DNA from: Sphingobium terrigena
Lineage (GTDB): Bacteria; Pseudomonadota; Alphaproteobacteria; Sphingomonadales; Sphingomonadaceae
DNA length: 64,000 bases
NCBI RefSeq assembly: GCF_003591655.1
Contig: NZ_QVRA01000019.1
Location: forward strand, 17,041 to 81,040
Direction of reading: 5' to 3'
Position numbers and translations under genes: made by a program. Shown here piece after piece: positions 17,867 to 26,880 of this stretch (position 1 is its first letter; the number at the start of each line of letters is the position of its first letter). The notes beneath the pieces are model-generated. The model ran no database searches, was not told where the DNA came from, and saw only the letters and a list, made by a program, of their open reading frames with translations.

Positions 17867-18418
17867 TTAGAGAAAGATGTTAAGATTTTTACTGAGGAGA
17901 ACATTATGCTTTAGAATGATACGACGCATCACTAGCTGAAAACTATTTTCTACTTCACGCCAGATATCGATACGGTTGCCGATCAGCGAGTCTTCCTCGC
18001 GTTCATTACGATTGCGATATGCATAGAAGTTGGAGAAAACCTGGTACTCGCCGGGTATTGCGGTCAGTTCTACCTCAACGTTTGTAATGATGTGAGTATA
18101 ACGCGTGGCGGGATCCTCGGACCAGGCAGTACCTGTCTCCAATCGAGAGAGACGTTTCTTAATTTCGGTAAGATTATCATTATAATAGGCCATCCTGGTC
18201 AAGTCCTTGACCTGGTCTGTTTTGTCACGGCGATAGCGAGTCTCGATGCCAGGCATATGGTAAAGCAAATCGTCGGCCAGCAGCTTGACCCAATCGACGT
18301 AATTTTCTTCGTCGAGCATCCGCGCTTCGCGGTATAGCGTCTGTGTCAAACTATGCGTCTGTTCAACGGAGGCGCTCTGTCCAGTGGTTGGACGTTCCAA
18401 TGTAGCATTCTGTATCAT
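17867..18418 (-). CDS. Ring-hydroxylating dioxygenase beta subunit (biphenyl/naphthalene type)
   Basis: 183 residues starting at ATG 18416-18418 (minus strand), 14 bp after the alpha subunit. Features of BphA2/NahAd-like subunits include LYREARMLDEENYVDWV, split by none, LYHMPG and the C-terminal RRIILKHNVLLSKNLNIFL region. It should assemble with the alpha subunit encoded at 18433-19800. Longer upstream reading is an extension of the frame without a ribosome site. Confidence 0.87.
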   Translation of the reverse strand: MIQNATLERPTTGQSASVEQTHSLTQTLYREARMLDEENYVDWVKLLADDLLYHMPGIETRYRRDKTDQVKDLTRMAYYNDNLTEIKKRLSRLETGTAWSEDPATRYTHIITNVEVELTAIPGEYQVFSNFYAYRNRNEREEDSLIGNRIDIWREVENSFQLVMRRIILKHNVLLSKNLNIFL

Positions 18419-18432
18419 TGCAGTGATCCTTT

Positions 18433-19800
18433 TCAGAGCGCGAACAGGCCGGGGAGATTGCGTGTCTCGCCAACGCCGGAAAGGCGAGGTTCCGGCCGTT
18501 GGGGCATCGTGTCCAGCTTGTCGGCCTCCATCATATCGAGCCACCGCTGGTAAAAGCCCCGCTGGTTGGCATCGTTATATTGCCCGCGGTAAACGATACC
18601 CGGAAGCGTATCATGGTCGATCTGGCGTGAAATACCGCAACGGTAGTGCAGGCGTTCGTGACGCGTGATTACACCACGGTTTACGGTGGTGCAGTTGCTC
18701 CAGTTCTCACCATCATCCATCTCGAACGTGCCTCCCGGGCCAAAGGTTTGCATGACCCCCTTTGTGATTTCATCCTTGATGTCATCAGGCATCGTCTTGT
18801 TGACGATCACCCAAGTCTTAAGCTCGAATTCCATAGGGCCTTTGGGCTGCCACTGCCGGAAGGTCGAAATACCTGGCAGGAACGATACGTTGGGGAAGAT
18901 CGAGGCAGAAGCGACCGATCCGAAGATCTTTGAGCGCATTTCACCAAGCCGTTGGGCCATCTTCGGGCGAATTCTCTCATAATATTCGAGAACTTTCGGT
19001 CGGCCCAGCAGGAACAGGTCGCCCACACCTTCGGTGCCAAACTCCCACCCATGGCCATTGACGCTGGCATGGTAGGAATTTTCCATATCGATCGGCGGAA
19101 AGGGCTCGCCATTGTTCATCGAGCGGCAGCCTGAATCATGCGTCCATCCAGCATGGTAGGCGTCGCCGATGAAATTTTCGACGCCAAACTTCCAGTTGGC
19201 GTTCATCACTGACTTGATGCAGCCGCCGATCAGTTCGGTGCCGCCGTCCTCGTTGTCGAGCAGCATGTCCAGATACCAGCGGAAGTCGCCCAGCCAAGCA
19301 TCTAGGCTAGGACCGTCCTCGGCGAACGTCGCAAACACCAACCCCTTATAGCTGCCAACCCTGGCAACCTGCTTCAGCCCGTTCTTACGGCGATCAATAT
19401 CGTTGTCGTCGTAACAATATTCCTCATGCATGCCTTTCAGATCGCCAGCAGTATCGAACGCCCAGCCGTGATAATTGCACACAAAGCGGCGGGTGTTACC
19501 TGCATCGGCGAAGCAAACTTTGTTGCCGCGATGGGGACAGGAATTCAAGAACACCCTGATCGAACCGTCGGGCTGTCGCGCGACGATTACGCCATCCTCA
19601 CCCATGTGGGTTGTCAGGAAATCGCCAGCCTTAGGCAACTGACTCTCATGGGCAACGAACAGCCAGGACCGTGCGAAGATACGATAGAGCTCTTCTTCAT
19701 AGATATCCGCATCACTGAAGATCCTGCGGTCGAGCCAGCCTTCCTTGAGATTCATGTAACGCGAAAACTCCGGCTCACGACCGATCCGCTCAATGCGCAT
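18433..19800 (-). CDS. Ring-hydroxylating dioxygenase alpha subunit (BphA1/NahAc-like), copy 1
   Basis: 455 residues. Rieske ligands are C88, H90, C108, H111, and the iron site D213, H216, H221 (GDAYHAGWTH). The start has AGGAGAATGAC upstream. It belongs with the sphingomonad biphenyl/PAH oxygenases that make cis-dihydrodiols of mono- and polycyclic rings. It lies in one transcript with a second alpha/beta pair (19827-21693) and with xylMA. The hydrophobic substrate pocket residues cannot be judged without alignment. Confidence 0.9.
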   Translation of the reverse strand: MRIERIGREPEFSRYMNLKEGWLDRRIFSDADIYEEELYRIFARSWLFVAHESQLPKAGDFLTTHMGEDGVIVARQPDGSIRVFLNSCPHRGNKVCFADAGNTRRFVCNYHGWAFDTAGDLKGMHEEYCYDDNDIDRRKNGLKQVARVGSYKGLVFATFAEDGPSLDAWLGDFRWYLDMLLDNEDGGTELIGGCIKSVMNANWKFGVENFIGDAYHAGWTHDSGCRSMNNGEPFPPIDMENSYHASVNGHGWEFGTEGVGDLFLLGRPKVLEYYERIRPKMAQRLGEMRSKIFGSVASASIFPNVSFLPGISTFRQWQPKGPMEFELKTWVIVNKTMPDDIKDEITKGVMQTFGPGGTFEMDDGENWSNCTTVNRGVITRHERLHYRCGISRQIDHDTLPGIVYRGQYNDANQRGFYQRWLDMMEADKLDTMPQRPEPRLSGVGETRNLPGLFAL

Positions 19801-19826
19801 GTCATTCTCCTCTCAATGATTACATG

Positions 19827-20354
19827 TTAGAAAAATACGTTGATGTTGCTGTCGGGCAGTACCGCGTGATCAAGTGCTATTTCGCGCGCCGCCAATTTCC
19901 AGCCATCGGCATGCATACGCCAACGATCGGAGCGCCCGGCAGTAAGAACCCTTGTCAGGCCGTCGATGCGGTTGCGATGGATGACGATCACCGAGTGCAC
20001 GATAGCCTCGTTTTCGGCATCCGCGCGCTCGACCTCAACATTTGAAACGACGCGGCGCACAAAATTTGGCGGATCCTCAGCCCATACAAATCCGGAGCGC
20101 AGGCGATCGATCCTCAGCTTGAGCCGCGCAAGATTCTCGTTGAAAACGACGCCGACGCCAACCGCCGCGGGCGGCGAACGATCCGCCCGGAACCGCCGTC
20201 TCTTGAGCTCCATGCGATAAGTCACATCGTTGCACATGCATTCCAACCAATCCTCGAAGCGCTCCGCGTCGAGCAGACGCGCTTCGTGGTACAGGCGCTG
20301 AGTCAGGCCGGTGACACTCTCCGTGGACATCGGAGCGACGCCCGACTCAAGCAT
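19827..20354 (-). CDS. Ring-hydroxylating dioxygenase beta subunit, copy 2
   Basis: 175 residues from ATG 20354, which overlaps the stop of the preceding alpha subunit by 8 bp. It shows LYHEARLLDAERFEDWL, VTYRMELKRRR and the C-terminal EIALDHAVLPDSNINVFF. It is clearly related to the beta subunit at 17867 but divergent, so the two pairs are paralogous rather than a recent duplication. Confidence 0.87.
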   Translation of the reverse strand: MLESGVAPMSTESVTGLTQRLYHEARLLDAERFEDWLECMCNDVTYRMELKRRRFRADRSPPAAVGVGVVFNENLARLKLRIDRLRSGFVWAEDPPNFVRRVVSNVEVERADAENEAIVHSVIVIHRNRIDGLTRVLTAGRSDRWRMHADGWKLAAREIALDHAVLPDSNINVFF

Positions 20355-21693
20355 CGATTGTCTCCTCGGCGACCACTGAATTGATGTTGTAGGTGGGAAC
20401 ACCGGCCCAGTTGTCAGCCTGCATATGTTCCTGCCAACGGCGGTAGAAATAACGCTGGTTGTGCTCGCTCACCAATCCGGCGGCGATGTCGCCGGGGAAA
20501 CCTTCGCGCGGCCCTGAACGGTTTAGCGCCATGTTGGTGAACACGTCCATTTGCGCTGTGCGCCATCCACGGGACTGTTCGGTGCAGGCAGCAAGATTAT
20601 CGCCATCGTCGTTGTCGAAGAGGCCGGCCAGGCCGAAGGTCAGGCACTGATTGTCCAGGATCGCCGCCTGTATCTCGGCGGGCATGTCGTTTTCGACCAT
20701 AGCCCAGGTCCACTGCTCGATTTGGCCCGGACCCTTGGGATGATAGACCCGGAACCAGTTGAGGCCCGGCAGGAACTGCAGGTTGGGAAAGATCGTGATA
20801 TTGATCTGCGAACCCCAGAGCTGCTCGCCGCGCACCTTGCCCAGCCGTTCGATCACCTGTGGACGATTGAATTCAAGATAGTCCAGCATTGGCTTTGGTT
20901 TGGGGTAGAAGGCATAGCCCGAAACCCCGTCGAGGGAGGTCAGGGCCATGTGGCCGTTCAACCCGGCAACGGAAAGCCCGCCGTCGAGATCCGTGCTCGA
21001 ATTGCCGACGCTAAGACCGGCAAGATCCAGAGACTGCACCGCCCTCATCGCCCCGGCGTGCGCCCAGCCGAGATGATAGCCGTCGCCACAGACATTCTCT
21101 ACTGGCAGCTTCCAATTACTGGCGAGCACCATCTTCTGGGTTTCACCGACGAGTGACGTTCCACCCGGCATTGCATCGAGCCAGACGTCGAGGAAGAATT
21201 TTGCATCGCCAAGATAGTCTTCGAGTGAAGGCGGATCCGCATCGAAACAGCCAAAGACGAGGCCTTTATACTCAGCAACGTGGGCCACGGGAACAAGGCC
21301 CAGCCTGCTGCGGTCCAACTCACCGAAATAAGCTTCTTTCTCCAGCGGTACAGCGCTGAGCGAGCCGTCCGGTGCGAACGACCAGCCATGATAATTGCAG
21401 GTAAACGCCTTCGCGTTTCCTCGGTCGGAGCGGCAGATCCTGTTGCCGCGATGCGTGCAGCTGTTCAGGAAGGCCTTGATCGTTCCGTCCTTCTGGCGAA
21501 TGACGATGACATCGTCCTCGCCCATAAAGGTACGGAAATAGTCGCCAGCCTCAGGAATCTGGCTAGTATGCACGAGGAACAGCCAGCACCGCCCGAAGAT
21601 GCGTTCGAGCTCCTGCCGGTAAAGTTCCTCGCTCGAATATATCGCCCGCGATTGACGGCCCGTTGCCGTATCGACCAGTCCGGAAACATCCAT
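20347..21693 (-). CDS. Ring-hydroxylating dioxygenase alpha subunit, copy 2
   Basis: 448 residues with Rieske ligands C79, H81, C99, H102 and iron ligands D204, H207, H212 (GDGYHLGWAH). A GGGAGAGGG site precedes ATG 21693. It is the first gene of the minus-strand operon, 78 bp downstream of a sigma54-type promoter. Relationship to BphA1 family enzymes is clear; it may act on salicylate-, benzoate- or hydrocarbon-type substrates. Confidence 0.9.
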   Translation of the reverse strand: MDVSGLVDTATGRQSRAIYSSEELYRQELERIFGRCWLFLVHTSQIPEAGDYFRTFMGEDDVIVIRQKDGTIKAFLNSCTHRGNRICRSDRGNAKAFTCNYHGWSFAPDGSLSAVPLEKEAYFGELDRSRLGLVPVAHVAEYKGLVFGCFDADPPSLEDYLGDAKFFLDVWLDAMPGGTSLVGETQKMVLASNWKLPVENVCGDGYHLGWAHAGAMRAVQSLDLAGLSVGNSSTDLDGGLSVAGLNGHMALTSLDGVSGYAFYPKPKPMLDYLEFNRPQVIERLGKVRGEQLWGSQINITIFPNLQFLPGLNWFRVYHPKGPGQIEQWTWAMVENDMPAEIQAAILDNQCLTFGLAGLFDNDDGDNLAACTEQSRGWRTAQMDVFTNMALNRSGPREGFPGDIAAGLVSEHNQRYFYRRWQEHMQADNWAGVPTYNINSVVAEETIDA

Positions 21694-21770
21694 TCTGTCT
21701 TCCCTCTCCCAATGGCCGCCGTCAGATTCTCGCGGTCAGCGCGCTCCGACGCCTGTTCCAAGTGTTGTTA

Positions 21771-21786
21771 GCATGAACCGTGCCAA
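21771..21786 (-). promoter_or_regulatory. Sigma54 (-24/-12) promoter for the oxygenase-xylMA operon
   Basis: On the minus strand the sequence is TTGGCACGGTTCATGC: GG and GC are separated by exactly 10 bases and the -24 box TGGCACG is perfect (consensus TGGCACG-N4-TTGC). It faces the oxygenase operon (start 21693), and the divergent neighbour encodes a sigma54 activator. Confidence 0.8.
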
Positions 21787-21848
21787 ATCATGGAACAGCG
21801 TATTTCCAGGAAGATTGCGCAGATGGGGTATCGCAGCCACCCGAAATA

Positions 21849-21864
21849 TCGACATATTTGTCGA
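21849..21864. promoter_or_regulatory. Palindrome, probable XylR-like activator (UAS) site
   Basis: TCGACA-TATT-TGTCGA is a 6+4+6 inverted repeat about 63 bp upstream of the -24 box, roughly -90 to -105 from the expected start. This is where enhancer-binding proteins of the XylR/DmpR class bind. It is also 50 bp before the activator gene, so it could mediate autoregulation. Confidence 0.5.
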
Positions 21865-21913
21865 ATGCTGGGACTTCTATGGCAGCCAGTGGCCATATAT
21901 GTTATGACGAGCC

Positions 21914-23554
21914 ATGAAGCATCTCCCCACATATGCCGATTTGACAAGCCGACTGCGGTTCTCGCCCGAACAGGGCCGCATCTGGCGTGACAGCGAACGT
22001 TGCGTTTTGCTCAGTAACTCGGCGCTGACCATGTTGCGGAACGCGATGGTCGTCCAGTTGGGTCTCGCCAGCGCGCGGCAGCTATTTTGGGAGTTAGGTT
22101 TCGCGGAAGGCGCGCGGTGTGCCGTGGAGGCAAAAAATCTTCGGCCCAACCGTGATTTTCTCGAAGCCTTTTCAGTGGGTCCGCAGGCTCATGCGTTGAC
22201 CGGGTTCGGCTGGACCGAAATCGAAACTTTGGACAGCGACCTTGCAAGCGGCCATTTCGAAGGGCGTTTCCTGGTCCACGATTCGATCGAGGCGGGAATC
22301 CACCTTGCTACCGAAGGGATCAACGCCGATCCGGTGTGCTGGTTGCAGACCGGTTTCGCCAGCGGGTTTGCCAGTACATTTGCTGGACAGTCGATAATCA
22401 TGCGCGAAATCGAGTGTCAGGGGATGGGTGATCCGGTCTGCGTGCTCCATGCTAAACCAGAATCCGAATGGTCCGGCCTGGAGGATACGGAAAGGGCCGC
22501 GGTTCCGCTCGTGTCGGCTGGAGGTCAATGCCCAGAAACTGACTTTGTCGCCGGCGTATCTGCGGGCTTTCACGCAGTACGTAATCTAATCGAGCGGGCG
22601 GCGGGAACCGACGCCAGTCTGCTGTTCCTGGGGGAAACCGGCGTCGGCAAGGAGGTGTTTGCCAAGATGGCCCACCAACTTAGCCTTCGTCGAGATGCGC
22701 CTTTTGTCGCTCTGAATTGTGCTGCGATTCCTGAAGGTTTGATCGAAGCGGAACTATTTGGCGTGGCCAAGGGGGCTTTTACAGGAGCCGTGGCCAACCG
22801 GCTGGGGCGCTTCGAACTCGCCAACGGCGGCACGCTGTTTCTTGACGAGATTTCGATGCTCTCGCCATTGGCCCAAAGCAAAGTTTTGCGGGCAGTTCAG
22901 GAGGGCGAATTCGAACGGGTAGGAGACACCAAGACAATCCATGTGAATGTCCGCCTTATCGCCGCGTCGAATATTGATCTAGAGGCTGCTATGGCTGCGG
23001 GTGCCTTCCGGCCCGATCTGTATTTCCGCCTTTCTACGCTTCCGATACGTGTTCCGCCCTTGCGGGAGCGCAGGGAAGATATTCCGCGTCTGATGGAACA
23101 TTTCCGGGCCAAATATGCCAGGCGCCACAGGCGTGCGGTTCAAGGTTTCACAGCGCGCTCGATTAACGCGCTGCTGATGCATGATTATCCGGGAAATGTG
23201 AGGGAATTGGAGAGAATGGTAGAGCGCGCCGTTCTCCTTGCCGACGAAGCTGGTGCTATTGACTTGGGGCATATTTTCATCGGGTCTGATCGGCTGCACG
23301 TCAAAAGCGGACTTGCTTTGAACGAGAAGGGCCACCTCGTCGGAGCGGATGCGCAGCAGGAAGAGACACCATCGATCGAGCAGCTTGCTGGCTTGATGCG
23401 TCAAAAGGGTGAAACGCTTGCGTCGATAGAACGTGTCATCGTACAGGCTGCAGTTGAAGCCACTGGTGGCAACGTTGCTCAAGCGGCCAGAGATTTGGGG
23501 CTGACACGTCGGCAACTTGCCTTCAAGCTCGAGAAAATGCACCGACCCGACTGA
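21914..23554 (+). CDS. Sigma54-dependent transcriptional activator, XylR/DmpR-like
   Basis: 546 residues in the usual order: an effector-binding XylR_N domain (about 15-115), a V4R domain (about 120-185, with the C-rich DPVCVLHA end), an AAA+ domain with Walker A GETGVGKE at 240-247, the sigma54-contact loop GAFTGA at 287-292 and Walker B GTLFLDE, then a Fis-type helix-turn-helix at the C-terminus (QAARDLGLTRRQLAFKLEKM). It should sense an aromatic effector directly and activate the divergent sigma54 promoter. Targets elsewhere are likely. Confidence 0.93.
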   Translation: MKHLPTYADLTSRLRFSPEQGRIWRDSERCVLLSNSALTMLRNAMVVQLGLASARQLFWELGFAEGARCAVEAKNLRPNRDFLEAFSVGPQAHALTGFGWTEIETLDSDLASGHFEGRFLVHDSIEAGIHLATEGINADPVCWLQTGFASGFASTFAGQSIIMREIECQGMGDPVCVLHAKPESEWSGLEDTERAAVPLVSAGGQCPETDFVAGVSAGFHAVRNLIERAAGTDASLLFLGETGVGKEVFAKMAHQLSLRRDAPFVALNCAAIPEGLIEAELFGVAKGAFTGAVANRLGRFELANGGTLFLDEISMLSPLAQSKVLRAVQEGEFERVGDTKTIHVNVRLIAASNIDLEAAMAAGAFRPDLYFRLSTLPIRVPPLRERREDIPRLMEHFRAKYARRHRRAVQGFTARSINALLMHDYPGNVRELERMVERAVLLADEAGAIDLGHIFIGSDRLHVKSGLALNEKGHLVGADAQQEETPSIEQLAGLMRQKGETLASIERVIVQAAVEATGGNVAQAARDLGLTRRQLAFKLEKMHRPD

Positions 23555-23562
23555 TGCTGCTG

Positions 23563-23589
23563 TTGACGCTTCTTAACCAATTGTATAAT
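23563..23589 (+). promoter_or_regulatory. Possible sigma70 promoter for bphA4
   Basis: TTGACG at 23563 and a perfect TATAAT at 23584 are separated by 15 bases, shorter than the optimal 17. The element lies just after the activator gene and 70 bp before the reductase start. The -10 box is covered by the motif at 23581. Confidence 0.4.
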
Positions 23590-23595
23590 GTGCAA
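23581..23595. promoter_or_regulatory. 15-bp operator-like motif, copy 1
   Basis: TTGTATAATGTGCAA overlaps the -10 box of the possible bphA4 promoter. It resembles motifs at 28568, 49321 and 57823, all upstream of genes. Confidence 0.4.
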
Positions 23596-23659
23596 TGGTA
23601 GATACATATTAGAATAGATTTTAGGGTATGGATGTGTCCATCGAACTGGGAGGTAATAA

Positions 23660-24886
23660 TTGCGATCGGTAGCGATAGTAGGTGCCAATCTCGCTGGTGG
23701 GCGAGCGGCAGAGGCGCTGCGGCAGGCTGGATTCGACGGTCGGATATCGCTGATCGGTGAGGAGCCTTTGAGGCCCTACGAACGGCCGCCTTTATCAAAG
23801 GAGTTCCTTTGGAATACTTCCCAAGCTCCAGCCAATTTTTTCCTGCAGGATGAAGAATGGTACGCCCAGAACAGGATCGATCTGCTGCTTAATACACGGG
23901 TCGAATCACTGGATTTGACCGGGGGCGGAGTGCGCCTGGCGGGTGGGCAGATGGTCATCGCTGACAAGGTACTGCTAGCGACCGGTGGACACGCCCGCAA
24001 GCTCAACTTAGCAGGCGCTGAATGCTCCAACGTGCATTATCTGCGCACTTGTGAAGACGCCGCCAGAATGGCCGTCGATCTTCGGCCGGGGGCGCGGGTC
24101 GTCATCGTGGGGATGGGCGTGATTGGCGCTGAAGTGGCCGCTAGTGCGATCAAGCTGGGCTGTGATGTGACCGTAGTTGAGCCGTTGGCGGCGCCGATGG
24201 AGCGGGCGCTTGGCAAGCGGTTCGGGCAGTGGCTCGGCAATGAGCACCGCAAGCGAGGCGTCAAAACTCATTTCAACCGAGGCGTAACGGGATTCAAATT
24301 CGCGAACGAGCGTGTCTCCGCTGTCGAGATAGACGACGGCACTCTCATCCCCTGCGATGCTGTCGTTGTCGGAGTGGGGATCATTCCCGCAACGTCTCTT
24401 GCGATTGACGCAGGTTTGACAGTGAACAACGGGATCGTTGTCGATCGTCGATGCCAGACCAGTAATCCGGCGGTATTTGCCGCAGGTGATGTGGCCGAGC
24501 AGGATGGTTTTTTTGGCGGACGCTTCCGGCAGGAAACATATCAGAACGCGGTCGACCAAGCTCAGGCTGCGGCCTTGGCTATGCTGGGCCATGAGGTCGC
24601 TTACTGTAAGCCGATGTGGTATTGGAGCGATCAGTTCGATTTGAACATTCAGTTTTCGGGACAAATTCCGGTGCAGGCAGAAATCGTCGTTCGCGGGGAT
24701 ATCGAAAGCAACGCTTTCGTTGCTTTCTTCCTGTCAGACAAAATCATTGACGGCGTCCTCACCGTCAACAGGGCCGCTGATATGGGGATAGGCAAGCGAC
24801 TTGTCGAACGTCGGTTGAGCGCCGGCGCGGATCGGCTAGGCGATACAGGCGTGTCTTTACGCGAATTGCTCCAGCAGGCAGCTTAG
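23660..24886 (+). CDS. bphA4: Ferredoxin reductase for Rieske oxygenases (BphA4-like)
   Basis: 408 residues from a TTG start with GGGAGG upstream. It has the FAD motif VAIVGANLAGGRAA at the N-terminus, the NAD motif VVIVGMGVIGAEVA in the middle, AAGDVAE near 275 and a C-terminal dimerisation domain. This is the glutathione-reductase-like ferredoxin reductase used by class IIB/III dioxygenases. It is the only such reductase visible and could serve several of the five oxygenases here, but a Rieske ferredoxin (BphA3) partner is absent from the window. Confidence 0.9.
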   Translation: MRSVAIVGANLAGGRAAEALRQAGFDGRISLIGEEPLRPYERPPLSKEFLWNTSQAPANFFLQDEEWYAQNRIDLLLNTRVESLDLTGGGVRLAGGQMVIADKVLLATGGHARKLNLAGAECSNVHYLRTCEDAARMAVDLRPGARVVIVGMGVIGAEVAASAIKLGCDVTVVEPLAAPMERALGKRFGQWLGNEHRKRGVKTHFNRGVTGFKFANERVSAVEIDDGTLIPCDAVVVGVGIIPATSLAIDAGLTVNNGIVVDRRCQTSNPAVFAAGDVAEQDGFFGGRFRQETYQNAVDQAQAAALAMLGHEVAYCKPMWYWSDQFDLNIQFSGQIPVQAEIVVRGDIESNAFVAFFLSDKIIDGVLTVNRAADMGIGKRLVERRLSAGADRLGDTGVSLRELLQQAA

Positions 24887-24905
24887 CCATTTTTTGGCTA
24901 AGCTG
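24879..24905. terminator. Convergent terminator-like hairpin
   Basis: Arms CAGCTTAGCCA (24879-24889) and TGGCTAAGCTG (24895-24905) form a perfect 11-bp stem around a T5 loop. It overlaps the bphA4 stop and lies 8 bp beyond the end of the convergent gene, so it can stop or slow both transcripts. No downstream T-run is present. Confidence 0.6.
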
Positions 24906-24912
24906 AGGGTTC

Positions 24913-25713
24913 TTATCCGATCCCTCCGCCTGCAACGAATAGAGTCTGCCCGGTGATATAGGACGCTTCCTCAGAGGCGAAAAAGCAAATTGCTGCGGCG
25001 AGTTCCTCGGGTTCGCCGAACCGGGCCATTGGGGTGTCGCGCACGGTCTGCTCCATGACCTTTACAAAGCCTGATTTCACAGCATCGGTCATCGGAACAG
25101 GATCGCGTGGCGTTACACGCGTCACATTGACACCGCCCGGCGCAACGCAGTTGATGCGAACTCCGCTCGTTTCCAGTTCAAGCGATAAAGCGGCAGTCAA
25201 TGCAGCGACCCCACCCTTGGCCGCAGCATAAGGCACCCGGTTTACGCCGCGCGTGGCGACAGAACCGATGTTGACAATGGAACCGCGCCCGGCTGCCAAC
25301 ATAAAGGGTAAAACGGCGTGGCAGGACCAAAGAGTCGGCCACAATGACCGGTTTATTTCAGCTATGATCTCGTCTGATGTATAGTCCCAGTAGGGTTTGG
25401 CCCAAATAGTACCGCCAACGTTGTGAACCGCCACATCGATTCTTCCGAAGCGATCGGCAACCAGCCGGTACAGTTCGACGGCCCCCTCGCAAGTCTCTAG
25501 GTCGAAGTTGGCGGCGTGGACATTCGCGCCACTGGTCTGCAGCCGTTCGACCGCAGCCCGCGTAGCCTCAACGGCGCGGTCGGCGATGATTACGATCGCA
25601 CCCTCTTCCGCCATGCGTGTGGCGGTGGCTAGCCCGATCCCCTGCGCTCCACCCGTCACGACTGCGACTTGTTTATCGAACCGTCTTGTCGAAGTCATAA
25701 TTAGGGCGTCCAT
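24913..25713 (-). CDS. benD: 1,6-dihydroxycyclohexa-2,4-diene-1-carboxylate dehydrogenase (BenD/XylL-like)
   Basis: 266 residues (ATG 25713; 25698 is an alternative). SDR motifs are VVTGGAQGIG, the BenD-typical HNVGGTIWAKPYW, and YAAAKGG as the YxxxK active site. BenD oxidises and decarboxylates the benzoate dihydrodiol to catechol, which fits the benzoate-type dioxygenase at 1-1172. It is alone on the minus strand, facing bphA4. The presence of both BenD-like and PdxA/TphB-like dehydrogenases suggests two different diol carboxylates are handled. Confidence 0.85.
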   Translation of the reverse strand: MDALIMTSTRRFDKQVAVVTGGAQGIGLATATRMAEEGAIVIIADRAVEATRAAVERLQTSGANVHAANFDLETCEGAVELYRLVADRFGRIDVAVHNVGGTIWAKPYWDYTSDEIIAEINRSLWPTLWSCHAVLPFMLAAGRGSIVNIGSVATRGVNRVPYAAAKGGVAALTAALSLELETSGVRINCVAPGGVNVTRVTPRDPVPMTDAVKSGFVKVMEQTVRDTPMARFGEPEELAAAICFFASEEASYITGQTLFVAGGGIG

Positions 25714-25866
25714 CCTTAGCGAGCTCACGCAACGAACCGAAAAGCCGTATCGCGCTGCCCTTGTTTATCCTCTCGCCTTGTGTCATGCAAGGCAAAGCAT
25801 TACACAATGAATAACGTCCAGCAGCTCGGCTGCATCATCGGACCAAATGTTAGGAGAGCCACGAAG

Positions 25867-26853
25867 ATGACCCATAGACTTATGACCCCTAGTGAGGTGA
25901 CAGGTGCGTGGGCGATTATTCCCACTCCGGCGAAGGATAATGCGTCGGATTGGAGAGCGACGAATACCGTAGATCTCGATGAAACTGCTCGCGTTGTAAA
26001 TGGCCTGGTAGAGGCGGGTATAAACGGGATACTCAGCATGGGGACGCTTGGCGAAGCGGCGACTATGACTCACGGGGAAAAGCTCGATTTCATAAAGGCG
26101 CTGGTTGATGCCGCAGCCGGTCGAGTGCCAATATTTGTCGGCACAACCTGTCTCAATACCCGCGATACCGTAACATTGACCCGGCAAGCACTAGAGCTCG
26201 GTGCGGATGGTACAATGCTTGGAGTTCCTATGTGGTGCGCGCCAAGTCTTGAGGTTGCAGTCCAGTTCTACAAGGATGTCGCTGAAGCCGTACCAGAGAT
26301 GAACATAGCGATCTATGCCAATCCCGAAGCCTTCAAATTCGAATTTTCGCGCTCCTTCTGGGGTCAGGTGGCTGATATTCCTCAGGTCGTAACAGCGAAA
26401 TATATCGGTGTCGGCAATCTACTGGCAGACCTTGCAACGATCCGGGGCCGCATAAAGCTATTGCCGATCGACTTCGACTACTATGCTGCGGCCCGCATGG
26501 ACGATTCGATCGACGCATTCTGGTCGAGTGGTGCTGTATGTTGCCCGTTGGTAACCACTACCTTGCGCGATGTAGTGTTGAACGCGCGCTCGACCGGTAA
26601 CTGGAAGGAGGCACGTGCCTTTCAGGCGCTGCTCGGTCCTACCGCAGCGCCGCTGTTTCCTAATGGGAGTTTCAAAGACTTCTCAACGTACAACATCGCG
26701 CTTGAAAAGGCTCGGATGAATGCAGGTGGGTGGATGAAAGCTGGTCCGGTGCGCCCGCCCTATCATCTATGTCCCGAACCGTTCCTGGAAGGTGCCCGTA
26801 AATCGGGCATTATGTGGGCGGATCTCGGCAGAGCGCTCGAAGCCGAGAAATAA
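25867..26853 (+). CDS. nahE: trans-o-hydroxybenzylidenepyruvate hydratase-aldolase
   Basis: 328 residues from ATG 25867 after AGGAGAG. It is a class I aldolase of the DHDPS fold: Schiff-base lysine K178 in VVTAKYIG, the YANPEAFKFEFSR region (as two blocks) and the N-terminal GAWAIIPTPAKDNA. NahE/PhnE enzymes release pyruvate and an aromatic aldehyde such as salicylaldehyde in naphthalene and PAH breakdown. The matching NahC and NahD enzymes are not in the window. It leads an operon with the oxygenase at 26881. Confidence 0.9.
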   Translation: MTHRLMTPSEVTGAWAIIPTPAKDNASDWRATNTVDLDETARVVNGLVEAGINGILSMGTLGEAATMTHGEKLDFIKALVDAAAGRVPIFVGTTCLNTRDTVTLTRQALELGADGTMLGVPMWCAPSLEVAVQFYKDVAEAVPEMNIAIYANPEAFKFEFSRSFWGQVADIPQVVTAKYIGVGNLLADLATIRGRIKLLPIDFDYYAAARMDDSIDAFWSSGAVCCPLVTTTLRDVVLNARSTGNWKEARAFQALLGPTAAPLFPNGSFKDFSTYNIALEKARMNAGGWMKAGPVRPPYHLCPEPFLEGARKSGIMWADLGRALEAEK

Positions 26854-26880
26854 GATAAGCGTGATAACTGGGAGAGAGCG

